From assembly GCF_000185905.1 (NCBI RefSeq), contig NC_014923.1, positions 3,123,501-3,187,500 on the forward strand: DNA of 64,000 nt. The letters run 5' to 3'. Under the pieces are notes generated by a model, which was not told the origin of the DNA, did not search any database, and saw nothing but the letters and a program-made list of their open reading frames with translations. The translations under genes were made by a program, and so were the position numbers. Shown piece by piece: positions 17,101 to 26,262 of the stretch (positions within the stretch are counted from its first letter, which is position 1; every line of letters begins with the position of its first letter). The stretch comes from Mesorhizobium ciceri biovar biserrulae WSM1271. Lineage in GTDB: Bacteria; Pseudomonadota; Alphaproteobacteria; Rhizobiales; Rhizobiaceae.

Positions 17101-18564
17101 ATGACTGCCATTCCCGAGACCGCAACCTTGTCCGAAACGGCCATCAATGCGCGGCGCGTGGCGCTGATCGTCGCCATCGCCTTTTTCATGCAGTTGCTGG
17201 ATTCGACGATCATCTCGACATCGCTGCCGCAGATGGGCGCCTCCTTCGGCGTGTCGCCGGTGGCGATGAGCATCGGCATCACCGTTTACATGCTGACCAT
17301 GGCGGTGTTCGTGCCGCTGTCGGGCTGGCTCGCCGACCGGTTCGGGGCGCGCAACATCTTCCTGCTGGCGATCGTCCTGTTCACCCTGGCTTCGCTCGCC
17401 TGCGGCCTCTCGCAAACCCTGACCCAGTTCGTCGCCGCACGTGTCGTGCAAGGGCTCGGCAGCGCGCTGATGACGCCGGTTGGGCGCATTCTCGTCCTGC
17501 GCAATGCGCCGAAATCCGAACTGCTCAACGCCACGGCGCTGATCACCTGGCCAGCACTGTTTGCGCCGGTGGTCGGGCCGGTGCTCGGCGGCTTCATCAC
17601 CACCTATCTGTCCTGGCACTGGAATTTCTTCATCAACATCCCGCTCGGCGTGATCGGGCTGGCGCTGGTCGCCCGTTTCATCCCAGGCGACCGCGAGGCC
17701 GACCCCAAGCCGCTCGACTGGCCCGGTTTTTTCCTGACATCGGCGGGACTTGCCTTGCTGCTCTACGGTCTCGAGCGTATCGCGCATCCCGAGGACGGCG
17801 TGCTGCCGACAGCGCTGCTGATCGTAGCCGGCATCGTCCTCGGCTGGCTGGCGGTGCGCCATCTCAGGCGCGCGCCGCATCCGCTGCTCGATCTCTCCTC
17901 GTTCAAGGTGCTGACCTTCGCCATCTCGACGCTTGCCGCCGGCACCATTTTCCGGGTGGCGATCAACGCCACGCCGTTCCTGCTGCCGCTGCTGTTCCAG
18001 GTTGGCTTCGGCCTTTCGCCTGTCGATGCCGGCTTGATGATCCTGGCCTATTTCCTTGGCAATCTCGGCATGAAGACGGTGACCACGCCGACGCTGCGCC
18101 GTTTCGGTTTCCGCTCGGTGATGGTCGTCAACGGCATCATCGCCTCGGCCTCGATCATGGCTTGCGGAGCGATCTCGCCGCAGACGCCGCAAGCGCTGGT
18201 GGTGGCGCTGATGCTGATTGCCGGCCTGTCGCGCTCGATGCAGTTCACCGCCCTTAACACGCTGGCCTTCGCCGACATCGATGCGTCGCAACGAAGCTCC
18301 GCGGCGACGCTGTCCTCGATGCTGCAGCAGGTGGCGATGCTGTTTGGCGTCGCGGTGGCGGCGGCGATCCTTAATCTGTCGCAGATCGTCAGGGATCGCC
18401 CCGCTCTCGATCTTGTGGATTTTCGAGTAGCCTTTCTGGTGATCGGCGCCATCGGGCTGGTGGCGGCGTTGCGTTTTCTCGTGCTCCCGCCAGGTGCGGG
18501 CGCGGAGGTTTCCGGGCACTCGCCGGGAAATTCAGATCGATTTTTCCGCCTGATGCGGAGATAA
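17101..18564 (+). CDS. MFS drug/metabolite exporter, EmrB/QacA (DHA2) type
   Basis: A 487-residue transporter with roughly 14 hydrophobic segments. DHA2 motifs are clear: FMQLLDSTIISTSLPQM near residues 25-41, GWLADRFGARNIF (motif A, about 75-87) and PVVGPVLGGFIT (motif C). The ATG at 17101 is the first in the family-like frame. The longer open frame reads into the divergent gene's leader and is not used. It is divergent from the cyclodeaminase-like/HAL-like pair, with 121 bases between them, so a shared regulatory region is possible. Substrate unknown. Confidence 0.85.
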   Translation: MTAIPETATLSETAINARRVALIVAIAFFMQLLDSTIISTSLPQMGASFGVSPVAMSIGITVYMLTMAVFVPLSGWLADRFGARNIFLLAIVLFTLASLACGLSQTLTQFVAARVVQGLGSALMTPVGRILVLRNAPKSELLNATALITWPALFAPVVGPVLGGFITTYLSWHWNFFINIPLGVIGLALVARFIPGDREADPKPLDWPGFFLTSAGLALLLYGLERIAHPEDGVLPTALLIVAGIVLGWLAVRHLRRAPHPLLDLSSFKVLTFAISTLAAGTIFRVAINATPFLLPLLFQVGFGLSPVDAGLMILAYFLGNLGMKTVTTPTLRRFGFRSVMVVNGIIASASIMACGAISPQTPQALVVALMLIAGLSRSMQFTALNTLAFADIDASQRSSAATLSSMLQQVAMLFGVAVAAAILNLSQIVRDRPALDLVDFRVAFLVIGAIGLVAALRFLVLPPGAGAEVSGHSPGNSDRFFRLMRR

Positions 18565-18763
18565 ATTCCGTCCTGTCCCTTTGCCTTGGTGCAGCGCTTT
18601 CGCGTGCGGCCGCAATGGCGCAACCAATTGCCAAAAGCGCAGAGTTTTCCGCGCATTGCGCCAGCTTCGGCAATCGATGCGTCCACTCGATAAATATCGC
18701 AGCCGGCCTGGCGCGGATTCATTTGACGAACCGGCGTTGGGCCGATTAGCGTTCTTTCCCAGG

Positions 18764-18781
18764 GATGGCAGCGCTGCCATC
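18764..18781. promoter_or_regulatory. LacI-type operator candidate
   Basis: GATGGCAGCGCTGCCATC is a perfect 18-bp palindrome ending 15 bases before the permease ATG. Its core TGGCAGCGCTGCCA differs in only two symmetric positions from the palindrome at 46100-46113 downstream of the LacI-family gene. A TTGACG/TTAGCG pair spaced by 17 bases lies just upstream (18723-18751), so a repressor here would cover the start of transcription. Confidence 0.6.
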
Positions 18782-18796
18782 GGGGCAAACGCAGAC

Positions 18797-19783
18797 ATGA
18801 ACACCATCGGCTGGCCAAATTTCAGGAGCCTGAACCAGGAAGGCATTGTCTTTGCCATCGCCGTGGTGCTGTTCGTTGCAGCGGCTATAGGCCTGCCAGG
18901 CTTCATCGACCCCAACAATCTCGTCGCCATCGTCCGCTCCGTGTCGGTGCTGGGCATCCTTGCGCTCGGCATGGCCGTGGTCATCATCGGCCGCGGCATC
19001 GACCTCTCTGCCGTCGCGATCATGGCGATGTCGGTCGCCTGGTACCTGCAACTGCTGAATTCGGGGACGCCGGACGGGCTTGCCTTCGCCTATGTGCTGG
19101 CCGGTGTGCTGGCCATCGGCCTGCTCAATGGTTTTCTCGTCGCCTATGCCGACGTGCCGGCGATCTTCGTGACGCTGGCGACAGGCTCCTTCGTCTTCGG
19201 CTATGTACGCTCGCAACTGATCACGCAGGATGCCGTGCCGGTGCCGCAGGGCCATTGGGTCGAGTTGCTCGGCGGCCTGCGCTTCCTCGACATTCCCATC
19301 GAGGTTTTCGTCTTCGCAGGGCTGGCCTTCCTGTTCTTCCTGTTCCTTCGCTACACCAAATGGGGCCGCTATATCTATTTCGCCGGCGATAATCCGGTGG
19401 CCGCCCGCAACATCGGCATGCCGGTGCGGCCGATGCTGGTGCTGCGCTATGTGCTTTCCGCCTTCGTCGCACTGGTCGCCGGCCTGCTGACGGCGGCCAG
19501 CCTGCATTCGATCAATACCCGCGTCGTCAATTCGACGCTGCTCTACGATATCGTGCTGGTGGCGGTTATCGGCGGCATCGGCCTGTCCGGCGGGCGCGGC
19601 GGGGTGCGCAACGTGCTGGTCGGTGCGGCACTGATCGGCATCCTGCTCAACGCCATGACCATCATCGACATTCCGCTGCTCTACCAGAACCTGATCAAGG
19701 CAGCGATCCTGCTCGGCGCCATCATCGTCGACGGCATCATCAATCCACGTGACGAGCAGACCGCCCAGCAGGGCGACATTTAG
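18797..19783 (+). CDS. CUT2 sugar ABC transporter permease (RbsC type)
   Basis: A 328-residue membrane protein, first gene of an operon in which binding protein, fused permease, propeller and ATPase follow. Family motifs: VVIIGRGIDLSAVAIMAM near residues 57-74 (the usual S-V-G is S-A-V), GLLNGFLVAYADVPAIFVTL near 108-127, and GGIGLSGGRGGVRNVLVGA near 258-276. I took ATG 18797 because the upstream in-frame sequence is non-hydrophobic and contains the operator. With the larger fused permease it probably forms a heterodimeric channel, which is less common than the homodimer. Confidence 0.85.
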   Translation: MNTIGWPNFRSLNQEGIVFAIAVVLFVAAAIGLPGFIDPNNLVAIVRSVSVLGILALGMAVVIIGRGIDLSAVAIMAMSVAWYLQLLNSGTPDGLAFAYVLAGVLAIGLLNGFLVAYADVPAIFVTLATGSFVFGYVRSQLITQDAVPVPQGHWVELLGGLRFLDIPIEVFVFAGLAFLFFLFLRYTKWGRYIYFAGDNPVAARNIGMPVRPMLVLRYVLSAFVALVAGLLTAASLHSINTRVVNSTLLYDIVLVAVIGGIGLSGGRGGVRNVLVGAALIGILLNAMTIIDIPLLYQNLIKAAILLGAIIVDGIINPRDEQTAQQGDI

Positions 19784-19849
19784 ACCTGAACTGCGGCGGA
19801 CGGTTGGGGCCGGCCGCTTATAACAACGACCAAAGCAAAAGGATCCGAC

Positions 19850-20878
19850 ATGAAACTGATCAAGACACTCATGGCCGCCGCCACGGCGCTCGCTGTCACC
19901 GCCTTCGTGGCGCCAACCTTCGCCGCCGACGATCCGGGGCCGGCTGCGTACGCGCAGGCGCTCAAGGGCAAGCGCGTCATGCTGGTGCCGCTGGCAATGG
20001 GCTTCGACCTGGCGCAGGGCTGGGCGCACTATCTGAAGACCGAAGTCGAGGCCTGGGGCGGCGTGTTCGAGACGCGCGACCCGAACTGGGTCGTCGATGC
20101 CGGCGCGCAGGCGATCACGGACGCCATCTCCTCGGACACCAGGCCGGATGTGCTGATCATCCACGCGCCGGACCTCAACTCCTATTCCAAGCTGATGAAG
20201 AAGGCACAGGCCGCCGGCACCTATGTCATCCTGGTCGACAATCCCGCCAACTTCCCGGCCGACGCCTTTATCGGCAGTGACTGGGACCGGCTTGGCCAGC
20301 TCGAGGCCGAAGCGGCGATCAAGGGCTGCGGCCCGAACTCGTCGAAGAAGATCGGCCTGGTGCAGGGTGACCAGGCGAATTCCTCCAGCCTCTATCAGTA
20401 TGCCGGCATCATGAAGGTGCTGGACAAGAATCCCGACTTCAAGGTGGTGGCCAAGCCCGATTCCAACTGGGATGCGACGACCTCGCGCAACGTGACGACG
20501 ACGATGCTGCAGCAGAACCCGGATATCTGCTCGATCATCGATTTCTGGGATGGCGACGCCACCGGCGCGTCCGCCGCGATCCGCGATGCCAAACTCGACG
20601 GCAAGGTGTTCCTGGTCACCACCGGCGGCGGCGAGAAGGCGGCCGATTGCGACAAGCTGGTCGACGGCACCTATGGCGCTGTGGTGATGACCGATCTTGC
20701 TCGCCAGTCGGGCGACATGAACGCCATCATCAAGTTCCTGCTGCAGAGCGGCCAGCCGGCCGGCACCTCGCACACCTACATCTACACGCTGGAGAAGGCG
20801 ACGACCAAGGCCGACCTCAAGCCCGACAGCTGCTGGGACCTGAAGGCGCTGCAGGCACAAGCGGCGGCGGCAAAGTAA
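19850..20878 (+). CDS. CUT2 sugar ABC transporter, periplasmic substrate-binding protein
   Basis: A 342-residue periplasmic binding protein. The signal peptide is KLIKTL, then AAATALAVTAFVAPTFA with cleavage after residue 25 (TFA/AD). The mature part shows the two-domain ribose/galactose-class fold: GKRVMLVPLAMGFDLAQGW, the domain-linking ILVDNPANFPADAFIGSDW, and the ligand-site region IIDFWDGDATGASAAIRD. It sits between the first permease and the fused permease, and an unusually long hairpin follows its stop. Ligand unknown; the two propeller proteins downstream make a lactone- or aldonate-forming sugar plausible. Confidence 0.85.
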   Translation: MKLIKTLMAAATALAVTAFVAPTFAADDPGPAAYAQALKGKRVMLVPLAMGFDLAQGWAHYLKTEVEAWGGVFETRDPNWVVDAGAQAITDAISSDTRPDVLIIHAPDLNSYSKLMKKAQAAGTYVILVDNPANFPADAFIGSDWDRLGQLEAEAAIKGCGPNSSKKIGLVQGDQANSSSLYQYAGIMKVLDKNPDFKVVAKPDSNWDATTSRNVTTTMLQQNPDICSIIDFWDGDATGASAAIRDAKLDGKVFLVTTGGGEKAADCDKLVDGTYGAVVMTDLARQSGDMNAIIKFLLQSGQPAGTSHTYIYTLEKATTKADLKPDSCWDLKALQAQAAAAK

Positions 20879-20905
20879 GCCGCACCTTTTCGACTGAAGT
20901 ACAAG

Positions 20906-20935
20906 CGAGGTGACCGGAAGGATCCGGTCACCTCG
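20906..20935 (+). terminator. Long intercistronic stem-loop after the binding-protein gene
   Basis: A perfect 12-bp stem (CGAGGTGACCGG with CCGGTCACCTCG) with a 6-base loop, 27 bases after the stop. No U-tract, so it is probably a partial terminator or transcript-stabilising hairpin within the operon. Confidence 0.6.
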
Positions 20936-20960
20936 TCCCCTCATGGAATAGCAGCAGCCG

Positions 20961-23084
20961 ATGTCCTTTCGCGAACGCCTCCAGTCCTGGCGCTACAATC
21001 TCGTGCCCGACCATGTCGTCGGCGAGATACTGACCAAACGCTGGACCGACAACGCCATTCCGTTCCTGGCGCTGGTGGCGACATTGGCGACCTTCGGCTC
21101 GGTCATTCCCGGCTTCTTCAAGCTGACCGCTTTGCAGGAATCGACCCGCCAGCTCGGCGAGTTCTCGATGGTCGTCACCGGCATGACGGTGGTGATGCTG
21201 GGTGGCGGCATCGATCTGTCGGTCGGCTCGATCTTCGCGCTGTCGTGCTTTTCCGCCGTCTATGTCTTCTTCATCCTCGAACAGTCGATCTGGCTGGCGC
21301 TGGCCGCATCGCTCGCCACCGGCCTCATCTTCGGCGCCATCAACGGCTACCTTGTCGGCTATCTCAGGCTGCGCGCCTTTCTCACCACGCTGGTGACCTT
21401 CATCTTCGGCCGGGCGCTGTTCGACATCCTGGTCACCACCTATGCCGCCGATGTGCAGCTCTCGACCGCGACATCGGATGTGCTCGACTTCATCGGCGAC
21501 AGCACCTTCTGGGGGCTGTCCGTCTCGGTGTGGCTGGCGATCATCCTGGCCATCGTCACCCATATCGCGCTGACGCGTTCGCGGCCGGGCTGGCACGTGC
21601 TGGCGGTCGGCGGCTCCAGGCGCTCGGCGCACAATGCCGGCATCCGCGTGCGCCGCACCGTGTTCATGACCTATGTCTTCTCCGGCTTCTGCGCCTCGAT
21701 CGGCGGCTTCCTCATTGCTTGCCGGCTGAGCGGGGCAGGGCCGGGAACCGGCCTCAACCTCGAGATCATGGCGCTGACGGCGGCGGTGGTCGGCGGCGTC
21801 AGCCTCGGCGGCGGGCGCGGCTCGGTGATCAAGGGGCTGATGGGCGCAATCATCGTGCTGACCATGACCAACGGTCTGATCCGCTTGGGCTACGGCACCG
21901 GCACCAACCAGATGGTGCTCGGCATCATGTTGGCGGTGGCGGTGACCATCGACATCCGCTGGCTGAAGAACCGGCACAAGGTGCTGAATGAGGTCTATGT
22001 CGCGCCGGTCTATCTCAAGATGGGCGAGACACAATCGGCCGCACCCGGCTCGGGCACGCCATACGAACTCGACAACAGGCTGTCGGCCGCAGAGCATATC
22101 GGGCTTGGCGAGCTGGAGGGGCCGGAAGACGTCATCCTCGACCGCGACGACAATCTCTATTGCGGCACGCGCCATGGCGAGATTGTCCGCTTCTTCGCGC
22201 CGGACTATGTCAGGTCGGAGGTGTTTGCCCATATCGGCGGTTTCCCGCTGGGGCTGGCCTTCGACAAATCAGGCAATCTGATCAGCTGCGTCGGCGCGAT
22301 GGGGCTCTACTCCGTCTCGCCGGATCGTGAGGTCAAAAGACTGTCGGCCGAAACGTCGCGCTCGTGGACCTCGATCGTCGACGATGCACGGCTGCGTGAC
22401 CCCAACGACTGCGATATCGCACCGGACGGCCGCATCTATTTCACAGATTCAACTAAGCGATATGACGCCCACGATTGGGCGCTGGACTCGATCGAGAACC
22501 GCGCCACCGGCCGGCTGCTGGTCTACGACCCGAAGGACGGCTCGACGAAGACGTTGCTCGACGGCTATCGCTACACCAACGGTGTGTGCATGGCGCATGA
22601 CGGCAAGTCGCTGTTCTTCGCCGAAAGCTGGGCCTGCCGCGTGCACCGCTATTGGCTGGAGGGGCCGAAGGCCGGCACCGCCGAATGCGTCATCCGCGAC
22701 ATGCCGGGCTATCCCGACAACATCAACCGCGCCTCCGACGGCAATTACTGGATGGCGTGGCTCGGCATGCGCACGCCGAGCTTCGACCTGTCGCTGCGCC
22801 ATCCCGACATGCGCAAGCGCATGACGCGCCGGCTGCCGCAGGACGAATGGCTGTTCCCCAACATCAACACCGGCGGCGTGGTGAAATTCACAGAGAAGGG
22901 CGGCATCGTCGAGGCGATGGGCGACCTCACCGGCGGCGCGCACCCGATGGTCACCTCGATGCGCGAGCACAAGGGGTATCTGTTCGTCGGCGGCATCCTC
23001 AACAACCGCATCGGCCGCTACAAGATTGCAGGCGCCGACCCGAACTGGACCAGCCCCGCTTCCTATTGGGGAGCAAAGCCATGA
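20961..23084 (+). CDS. CUT2 ABC permease fused to a C-terminal SMP-30/strictosidine-synthase-like beta-propeller
   Basis: A 707-residue fusion. Residues 1 to about 345 are an RbsC-type permease with the GGIDLSVGSIFAL motif (76-88), the GAINGYLVGYLRLRAFLTTL segment and VSLGGGRGSVIKG near 280. After a linker rich in Ser, Gly and Pro (about 352-368) comes a propeller of the gluconolactonase/strictosidine-synthase class: GPEDVILDRDDNLYCGT (near 385-400), DPNDCDIAPDGRIYFTDS (near 478-495), TNGVCMAHDGKSLFFAES and MPGYPDNINRASDG. RbsC-type permeases end in the cytoplasm, so the propeller should be cytoplasmic and may act on the incoming sugar. No stop or frameshift lies between the parts, and codon use is continuous. 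Confidence 0.85.
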   Translation: MSFRERLQSWRYNLVPDHVVGEILTKRWTDNAIPFLALVATLATFGSVIPGFFKLTALQESTRQLGEFSMVVTGMTVVMLGGGIDLSVGSIFALSCFSAVYVFFILEQSIWLALAASLATGLIFGAINGYLVGYLRLRAFLTTLVTFIFGRALFDILVTTYAADVQLSTATSDVLDFIGDSTFWGLSVSVWLAIILAIVTHIALTRSRPGWHVLAVGGSRRSAHNAGIRVRRTVFMTYVFSGFCASIGGFLIACRLSGAGPGTGLNLEIMALTAAVVGGVSLGGGRGSVIKGLMGAIIVLTMTNGLIRLGYGTGTNQMVLGIMLAVAVTIDIRWLKNRHKVLNEVYVAPVYLKMGETQSAAPGSGTPYELDNRLSAAEHIGLGELEGPEDVILDRDDNLYCGTRHGEIVRFFAPDYVRSEVFAHIGGFPLGLAFDKSGNLISCVGAMGLYSVSPDREVKRLSAETSRSWTSIVDDARLRDPNDCDIAPDGRIYFTDSTKRYDAHDWALDSIENRATGRLLVYDPKDGSTKTLLDGYRYTNGVCMAHDGKSLFFAESWACRVHRYWLEGPKAGTAECVIRDMPGYPDNINRASDGNYWMAWLGMRTPSFDLSLRHPDMRKRMTRRLPQDEWLFPNINTGGVVKFTEKGGIVEAMGDLTGGAHPMVTSMREHKGYLFVGGILNNRIGRYKIAGADPNWTSPASYWGAKP

Positions 23085-24136
23085 TCCTCGACCCGGTGCT
23101 CGACCTGTTCCGCGGCAAGGCGGTGACCATCCCGCCGCTCGACGGCGCTTTTCGCCCCAATACGCGGCTGGATGATGCGCCGGCTTTTGCCGAGCTGACG
23201 GAACCGGATAATCTGCTGGTTACCGGTGACAGGCTGCTGGTCTCCAGCGGCAACGCCATCCATTCGATTGCTGCTGGAGCGCAACCTGTCGTGGTCGAGA
23301 CCTTTCCGTCTGCCGTCACCGCGCTGGCGCTGTCGCCATTGGGCGAACTGACGGTCGGGCTGGAAAGCGGCAAGTTGCTGATTGGCGGCAGCGACGTTTC
23401 ACTGCCGGCCGGGATCAGCTGCATCACCGCACTAGCCTATGCGGATGACGGCACGCTGTGGCTGGCCAACGGCTCGACCGAGCATGCGCCATCGCAATGG
23501 GCCGCCGATCTGATGAAGAAGGGCGTGTCCGGTTCGCTCTGGAAGCGAGGCGCCGCAGGCGGTGATTTCCGCAAACTCGCCGGCGACATTGCCTTTCCCT
23601 ACGGGCTGCATCCTGTCGGCGAGGATCTGCTGGTTAGCGAAAGCTGGCGTCACCAGCTTGTTCGCTTCGATGGCGCTACCGGCAACCGCTCGACGGTGCT
23701 TGCACATCTGCCGGGATATCCCGCGAGGCTGTCGCCGTCCGCCGATGGTGGGGCCTGGCTGACCTTGTTTGCGCCGCGCAACCGGCTGATCGAATTCGTG
23801 CTGCAGGAAACGCATTACCGGCAGGACATGCTGAGCCAAGTGCCGCCGGCCTACTGGATCGCGCCGGCACTGGCGTCCAGCCGCAGCTTCCTCGAGCCGC
23901 TGCAATGCGGCGGCATCCGCACCATGGGCATCCACAAGCCGTGGTCGCCGAGCCGCTCCTATGGGCTGGTGGTCAGGCTCGACCAGAAGATGCAGCCGCT
24001 GTTCAGCCTGCACAGCCGCGCCAACGGCACGCGTCATGGCATCTGCAGCGTTGCGGAAAAGGATGGCCGGCTGTTTGTCGCCTCCAGAGGCGGCGACTGC
24101 GTGCTGGCGATCGACCTCGCTTCGGGAGGTTTCTGA
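23081..24136 (+). CDS. SMP-30/strictosidine-synthase-like beta-propeller protein
   Basis: A 351-residue soluble protein without a signal peptide. It overlaps the fused permease by ATGA and the ATPase by one base (TGATG). Propeller-like repeats are visible: LTEPDNLLVTGDRLLVSS, ITALAYADDGTLWLANGS, FPYGLHPVGEDLLVSESW, LPGYPARLSPSADGGAWLTLF and NGTRHGICSVAEKDGRLFVAS. The LPGYP segment matches MPGYPDNI of the neighbouring fused domain, so the two are related by duplication. Activity is not certain: lactonases of this fold use a Ca-binding Glu/Asn/Asp set that I cannot place with confidence. Confidence 0.72.
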   Translation: MILDPVLDLFRGKAVTIPPLDGAFRPNTRLDDAPAFAELTEPDNLLVTGDRLLVSSGNAIHSIAAGAQPVVVETFPSAVTALALSPLGELTVGLESGKLLIGGSDVSLPAGISCITALAYADDGTLWLANGSTEHAPSQWAADLMKKGVSGSLWKRGAAGGDFRKLAGDIAFPYGLHPVGEDLLVSESWRHQLVRFDGATGNRSTVLAHLPGYPARLSPSADGGAWLTLFAPRNRLIEFVLQETHYRQDMLSQVPPAYWIAPALASSRSFLEPLQCGGIRTMGIHKPWSPSRSYGLVVRLDQKMQPLFSLHSRANGTRHGICSVAEKDGRLFVASRGGDCVLAIDLASGGF

Positions 24137-25632
24137 TGGAACCGATCGTTCGGCTGGAAAACGTCACCAAGAATTATCGCGGCGTGCCCGCGGTGAAGAA
24201 CGTCAGCTTCGAACTGCGCAAGGGCGAGATCCATGCGCTGCTCGGCGAGAACGGCGCAGGCAAATCGACGCTGACCAAGATCATCGCCGGTGTGGTCGAT
24301 GCCACTTCGGGCAAGATGTTCCACAAGGGGCAAGAGATCGCCTACGCCTCGCCGCACGCAGCGCTTGAAGCCGGCATCGCGATGGTGTTCCAGGAGACCA
24401 GCTTGGTGCCGTCGATGACGGTGGCGCAGAACCTTTATCTCGGCACCGAAAAGTTCCTCAACCGGCTGCGCGGCACCTACATTTCAGCGCAGCAGTTCCT
24501 GCAGTCGCTGAATTTTCCGGTCGACCCCAACGCCATGGTGGCAACGCTGGGTGCGGCCAAGCGGCAGATGGTCGAGATCGCGCGCGCCGTCCACCACAAT
24601 GCCGAGATCATCATCTTCGACGAGCCGACGGCGACGCTGACGCCGGAGGAGAAGCGACACTTCTTCGCGCTGATCCGCCGGCTGAAGGCGGGCGGCGTCT
24701 CGATCGTCTTCATCAGCCATGCGCTGGAAGAGGCGCTCGATATCGCCGACCGCATCACCATCCTGCGCGACGGCGAGCTGGTCATTACCGACGACACATC
24801 CGCCTTCGACCGCGACAGGATCGTTTCCGCCATGGTCGGGCGCACGCTATCGGGACAGATCTACCGCCAGCGCGACGAAGCGAAGCTGCGCAAGGCGGGC
24901 AAGAAAGTGCTGTCGGTGCAGGACATTTCGATGAGCAATGTCGTGCGCAACACCTCTTTTTCGATCTTCGAGGGCCAGATCACCGGCGTGTTCGGGCTGA
25001 TCGGCTCCGGCCGCACCGAGACATTCAAGATCGTCTCAGGCATCTACAAGCGGGATTTCCTGCGCGGCGGCGCGATTGAACTCGATGACAGACCGGTGCG
25101 CTATCTCGTGCCGAGCGAAGCGGTGGCCGACGGCATCGTCTATGTCACCGAGGACCGCAAGAGCGAAGGCATCTTCGAGACGATGGGCATTGCCGAAAAC
25201 CTGTTCGGCGGACTGCTGGCGGCGGGCCGCGAAAAGGCCTGGGTGATCAACACGCAGGAGATGCGCGCGCTCTCGGCCGAATGGACGAAGACGCTGAACA
25301 TCAAGGCAATCAACGACAATGCGCGCGTCGTCGAGCTGTCAGGCGGCAACCAGCAGAAGGTGGTGATCGGCAAGGGGCTGGTGCAGAAGCCGCGCATCGT
25401 CATCTTCGACGAGCCGACACGTGGCGTCGATGTCGGCGCGATCGCCGAGATCCACCAGATCATCAACCGGCTGGCCGATGAGGGGCTGGCCGTCGTCGTC
25501 ATCTCGTCCTACCTGCCGGAGATCATGAACCTGTCCGACCGCATCCTGGTCTGCCGCCAGGGCCGCATCGTCGAGGAGTTTTCGCCGGCAGAGGCCACGG
25601 AGGAGAAGATCATGTACGCGGCCGTGCATTAG
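24136..25632 (+). CDS. CUT2 sugar ABC transporter ATPase, two-domain (RbsA type)
   Basis: A 498-residue protein with two nucleotide-binding domains. Domain 1: Walker A GENGAGKST (37-45), signature reduced to LGAAKRQ, Walker B IIIFDEP, H-loop FISHA. Domain 2: degenerate Walker A GLIGSGRTE (no Lys, as usual in RbsA proteins), intact LSGGNQQ and IVIFDEP, with Ser in place of the H-loop His (VISSY). The ATG at 24136 shares a base with the previous stop. It is the last gene of the operon, and its stop codon overlaps the start of a palindromic repeat. Confidence 0.9.
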   Translation: MEPIVRLENVTKNYRGVPAVKNVSFELRKGEIHALLGENGAGKSTLTKIIAGVVDATSGKMFHKGQEIAYASPHAALEAGIAMVFQETSLVPSMTVAQNLYLGTEKFLNRLRGTYISAQQFLQSLNFPVDPNAMVATLGAAKRQMVEIARAVHHNAEIIIFDEPTATLTPEEKRHFFALIRRLKAGGVSIVFISHALEEALDIADRITILRDGELVITDDTSAFDRDRIVSAMVGRTLSGQIYRQRDEAKLRKAGKKVLSVQDISMSNVVRNTSFSIFEGQITGVFGLIGSGRTETFKIVSGIYKRDFLRGGAIELDDRPVRYLVPSEAVADGIVYVTEDRKSEGIFETMGIAENLFGGLLAAGREKAWVINTQEMRALSAEWTKTLNIKAINDNARVVELSGGNQQKVVIGKGLVQKPRIVIFDEPTRGVDVGAIAEIHQIINRLADEGLAVVVISSYLPEIMNLSDRILVCRQGRIVEEFSPAEATEEKIMYAAVH

Positions 25633-25752
25633 ATTCAGGTGAGGCCGGCCTGCAAATGATGGCTTCCTGCGCTTCCGGTGCTCACGTACGAAAAGTACGC
25701 TCCGCTCCGGTTCTCGGAATCCACCATTTTCGACTCGGCCTGACCTGAATCT
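25631..25752. repeat. Rhizobial palindromic repeat, family A, copy 1
   Basis: A 122-bp imperfect palindrome with perfect 10-bp ends (AGATTCAGGT/ACCTGAATCT) and an inner GTAC-GAAAA-GTAC hairpin tip. Its first two bases belong to the stop codon of the upstream ATPase gene. A second copy of the same family is at 41791-41988. It would fold into a long hairpin and may end the CUT2 transcript. Confidence 0.85.
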
Positions 25753-25850
25753 AGACGCCGGCGCTGGAAAAGTGAATCGGACGAGTGGATTGGCCGCAAT
25801 TGCTCAAGACCTGATTCAATTCACGCAACGATCCAACGAAGGAAAAACCC

Positions 25851-26258
25851 ATGGCCACCACAAAACTCCTCAGCGATGCCGAGGTCGAAAAGATTCCCGC
25901 CGTGAAAGCCGTGTTCGACGACATCCGTACGACGCGCAAATCTGATTTCGTCAACAATTTCTGGCGCGGGCTGGCCAATGATCCTCCGGCGCTGAAGCGG
26001 ATCTGGGAACAGTTGAAGGTGGTGATGGTCGCCGACAGCGCCATCGATCCGCTGACCAAGGAGATGATCTACATCGCGGTGTCGACCGCCAATGGCTGCT
26101 CCTACTGCGTCCACTCGCACACGGCGGCAGCCCGCGCCAAGGGCATGACCGATGCGCAGCATGGCGAACTGGTGTCGATCATCGGGCTCGCCGGCCAGAC
26201 CAACCATCTGGTGACGGCGATGCAGATTCCAGTCGATCCGCAGTTCGAGGTGAAGTGA
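25851..26258 (+). CDS. AhpD-like/carboxymuconolactone-decarboxylase-family protein
   Basis: A 135-residue helical protein with the AhpD core motif: Glu in KEMIYIAVS, then CSYCVHSH (Cys at about 85 and 88, His at about 90 and 92). These are the redox CXXC and proton-relay His of peroxidase-like members. The ATG at 25851 follows GAAGGAAAAA. It is a single gene, convergent with the molybdenum-hydroxylase operon (4 bases between stops). A peroxide- or radical-detoxifying role next to an oxidase/dehydrogenase cluster is plausible but inferred. Confidence 0.82.
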   Translation: MATTKLLSDAEVEKIPAVKAVFDDIRTTRKSDFVNNFWRGLANDPPALKRIWEQLKVVMVADSAIDPLTKEMIYIAVSTANGCSYCVHSHTAAARAKGMTDAQHGELVSIIGLAGQTNHLVTAMQIPVDPQFEVK

Positions 26259-26262
26259 GGCG

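Noticed and set aside
18540..18560. TCCGC/GCGGA hairpin at the end of the MFS gene as a terminator
   Set aside because: Five-base stem inside the coding end, without a U-tract; support is weak.
18746..20944. A 732-codon minus-strand open frame across the permease and binding-protein genes at 18797-20878
   Set aside because: Same cause: antisense of high-GC codons; low-complexity Arg/Gln/His composition and no ribosome site.
22652..23080. Longer start for the second propeller gene, inside the fused permease gene
   Set aside because: The upstream part is out of frame with the propeller domain of the fusion and has no propeller pattern; ATG 23081 with ATGA overlap is standard.
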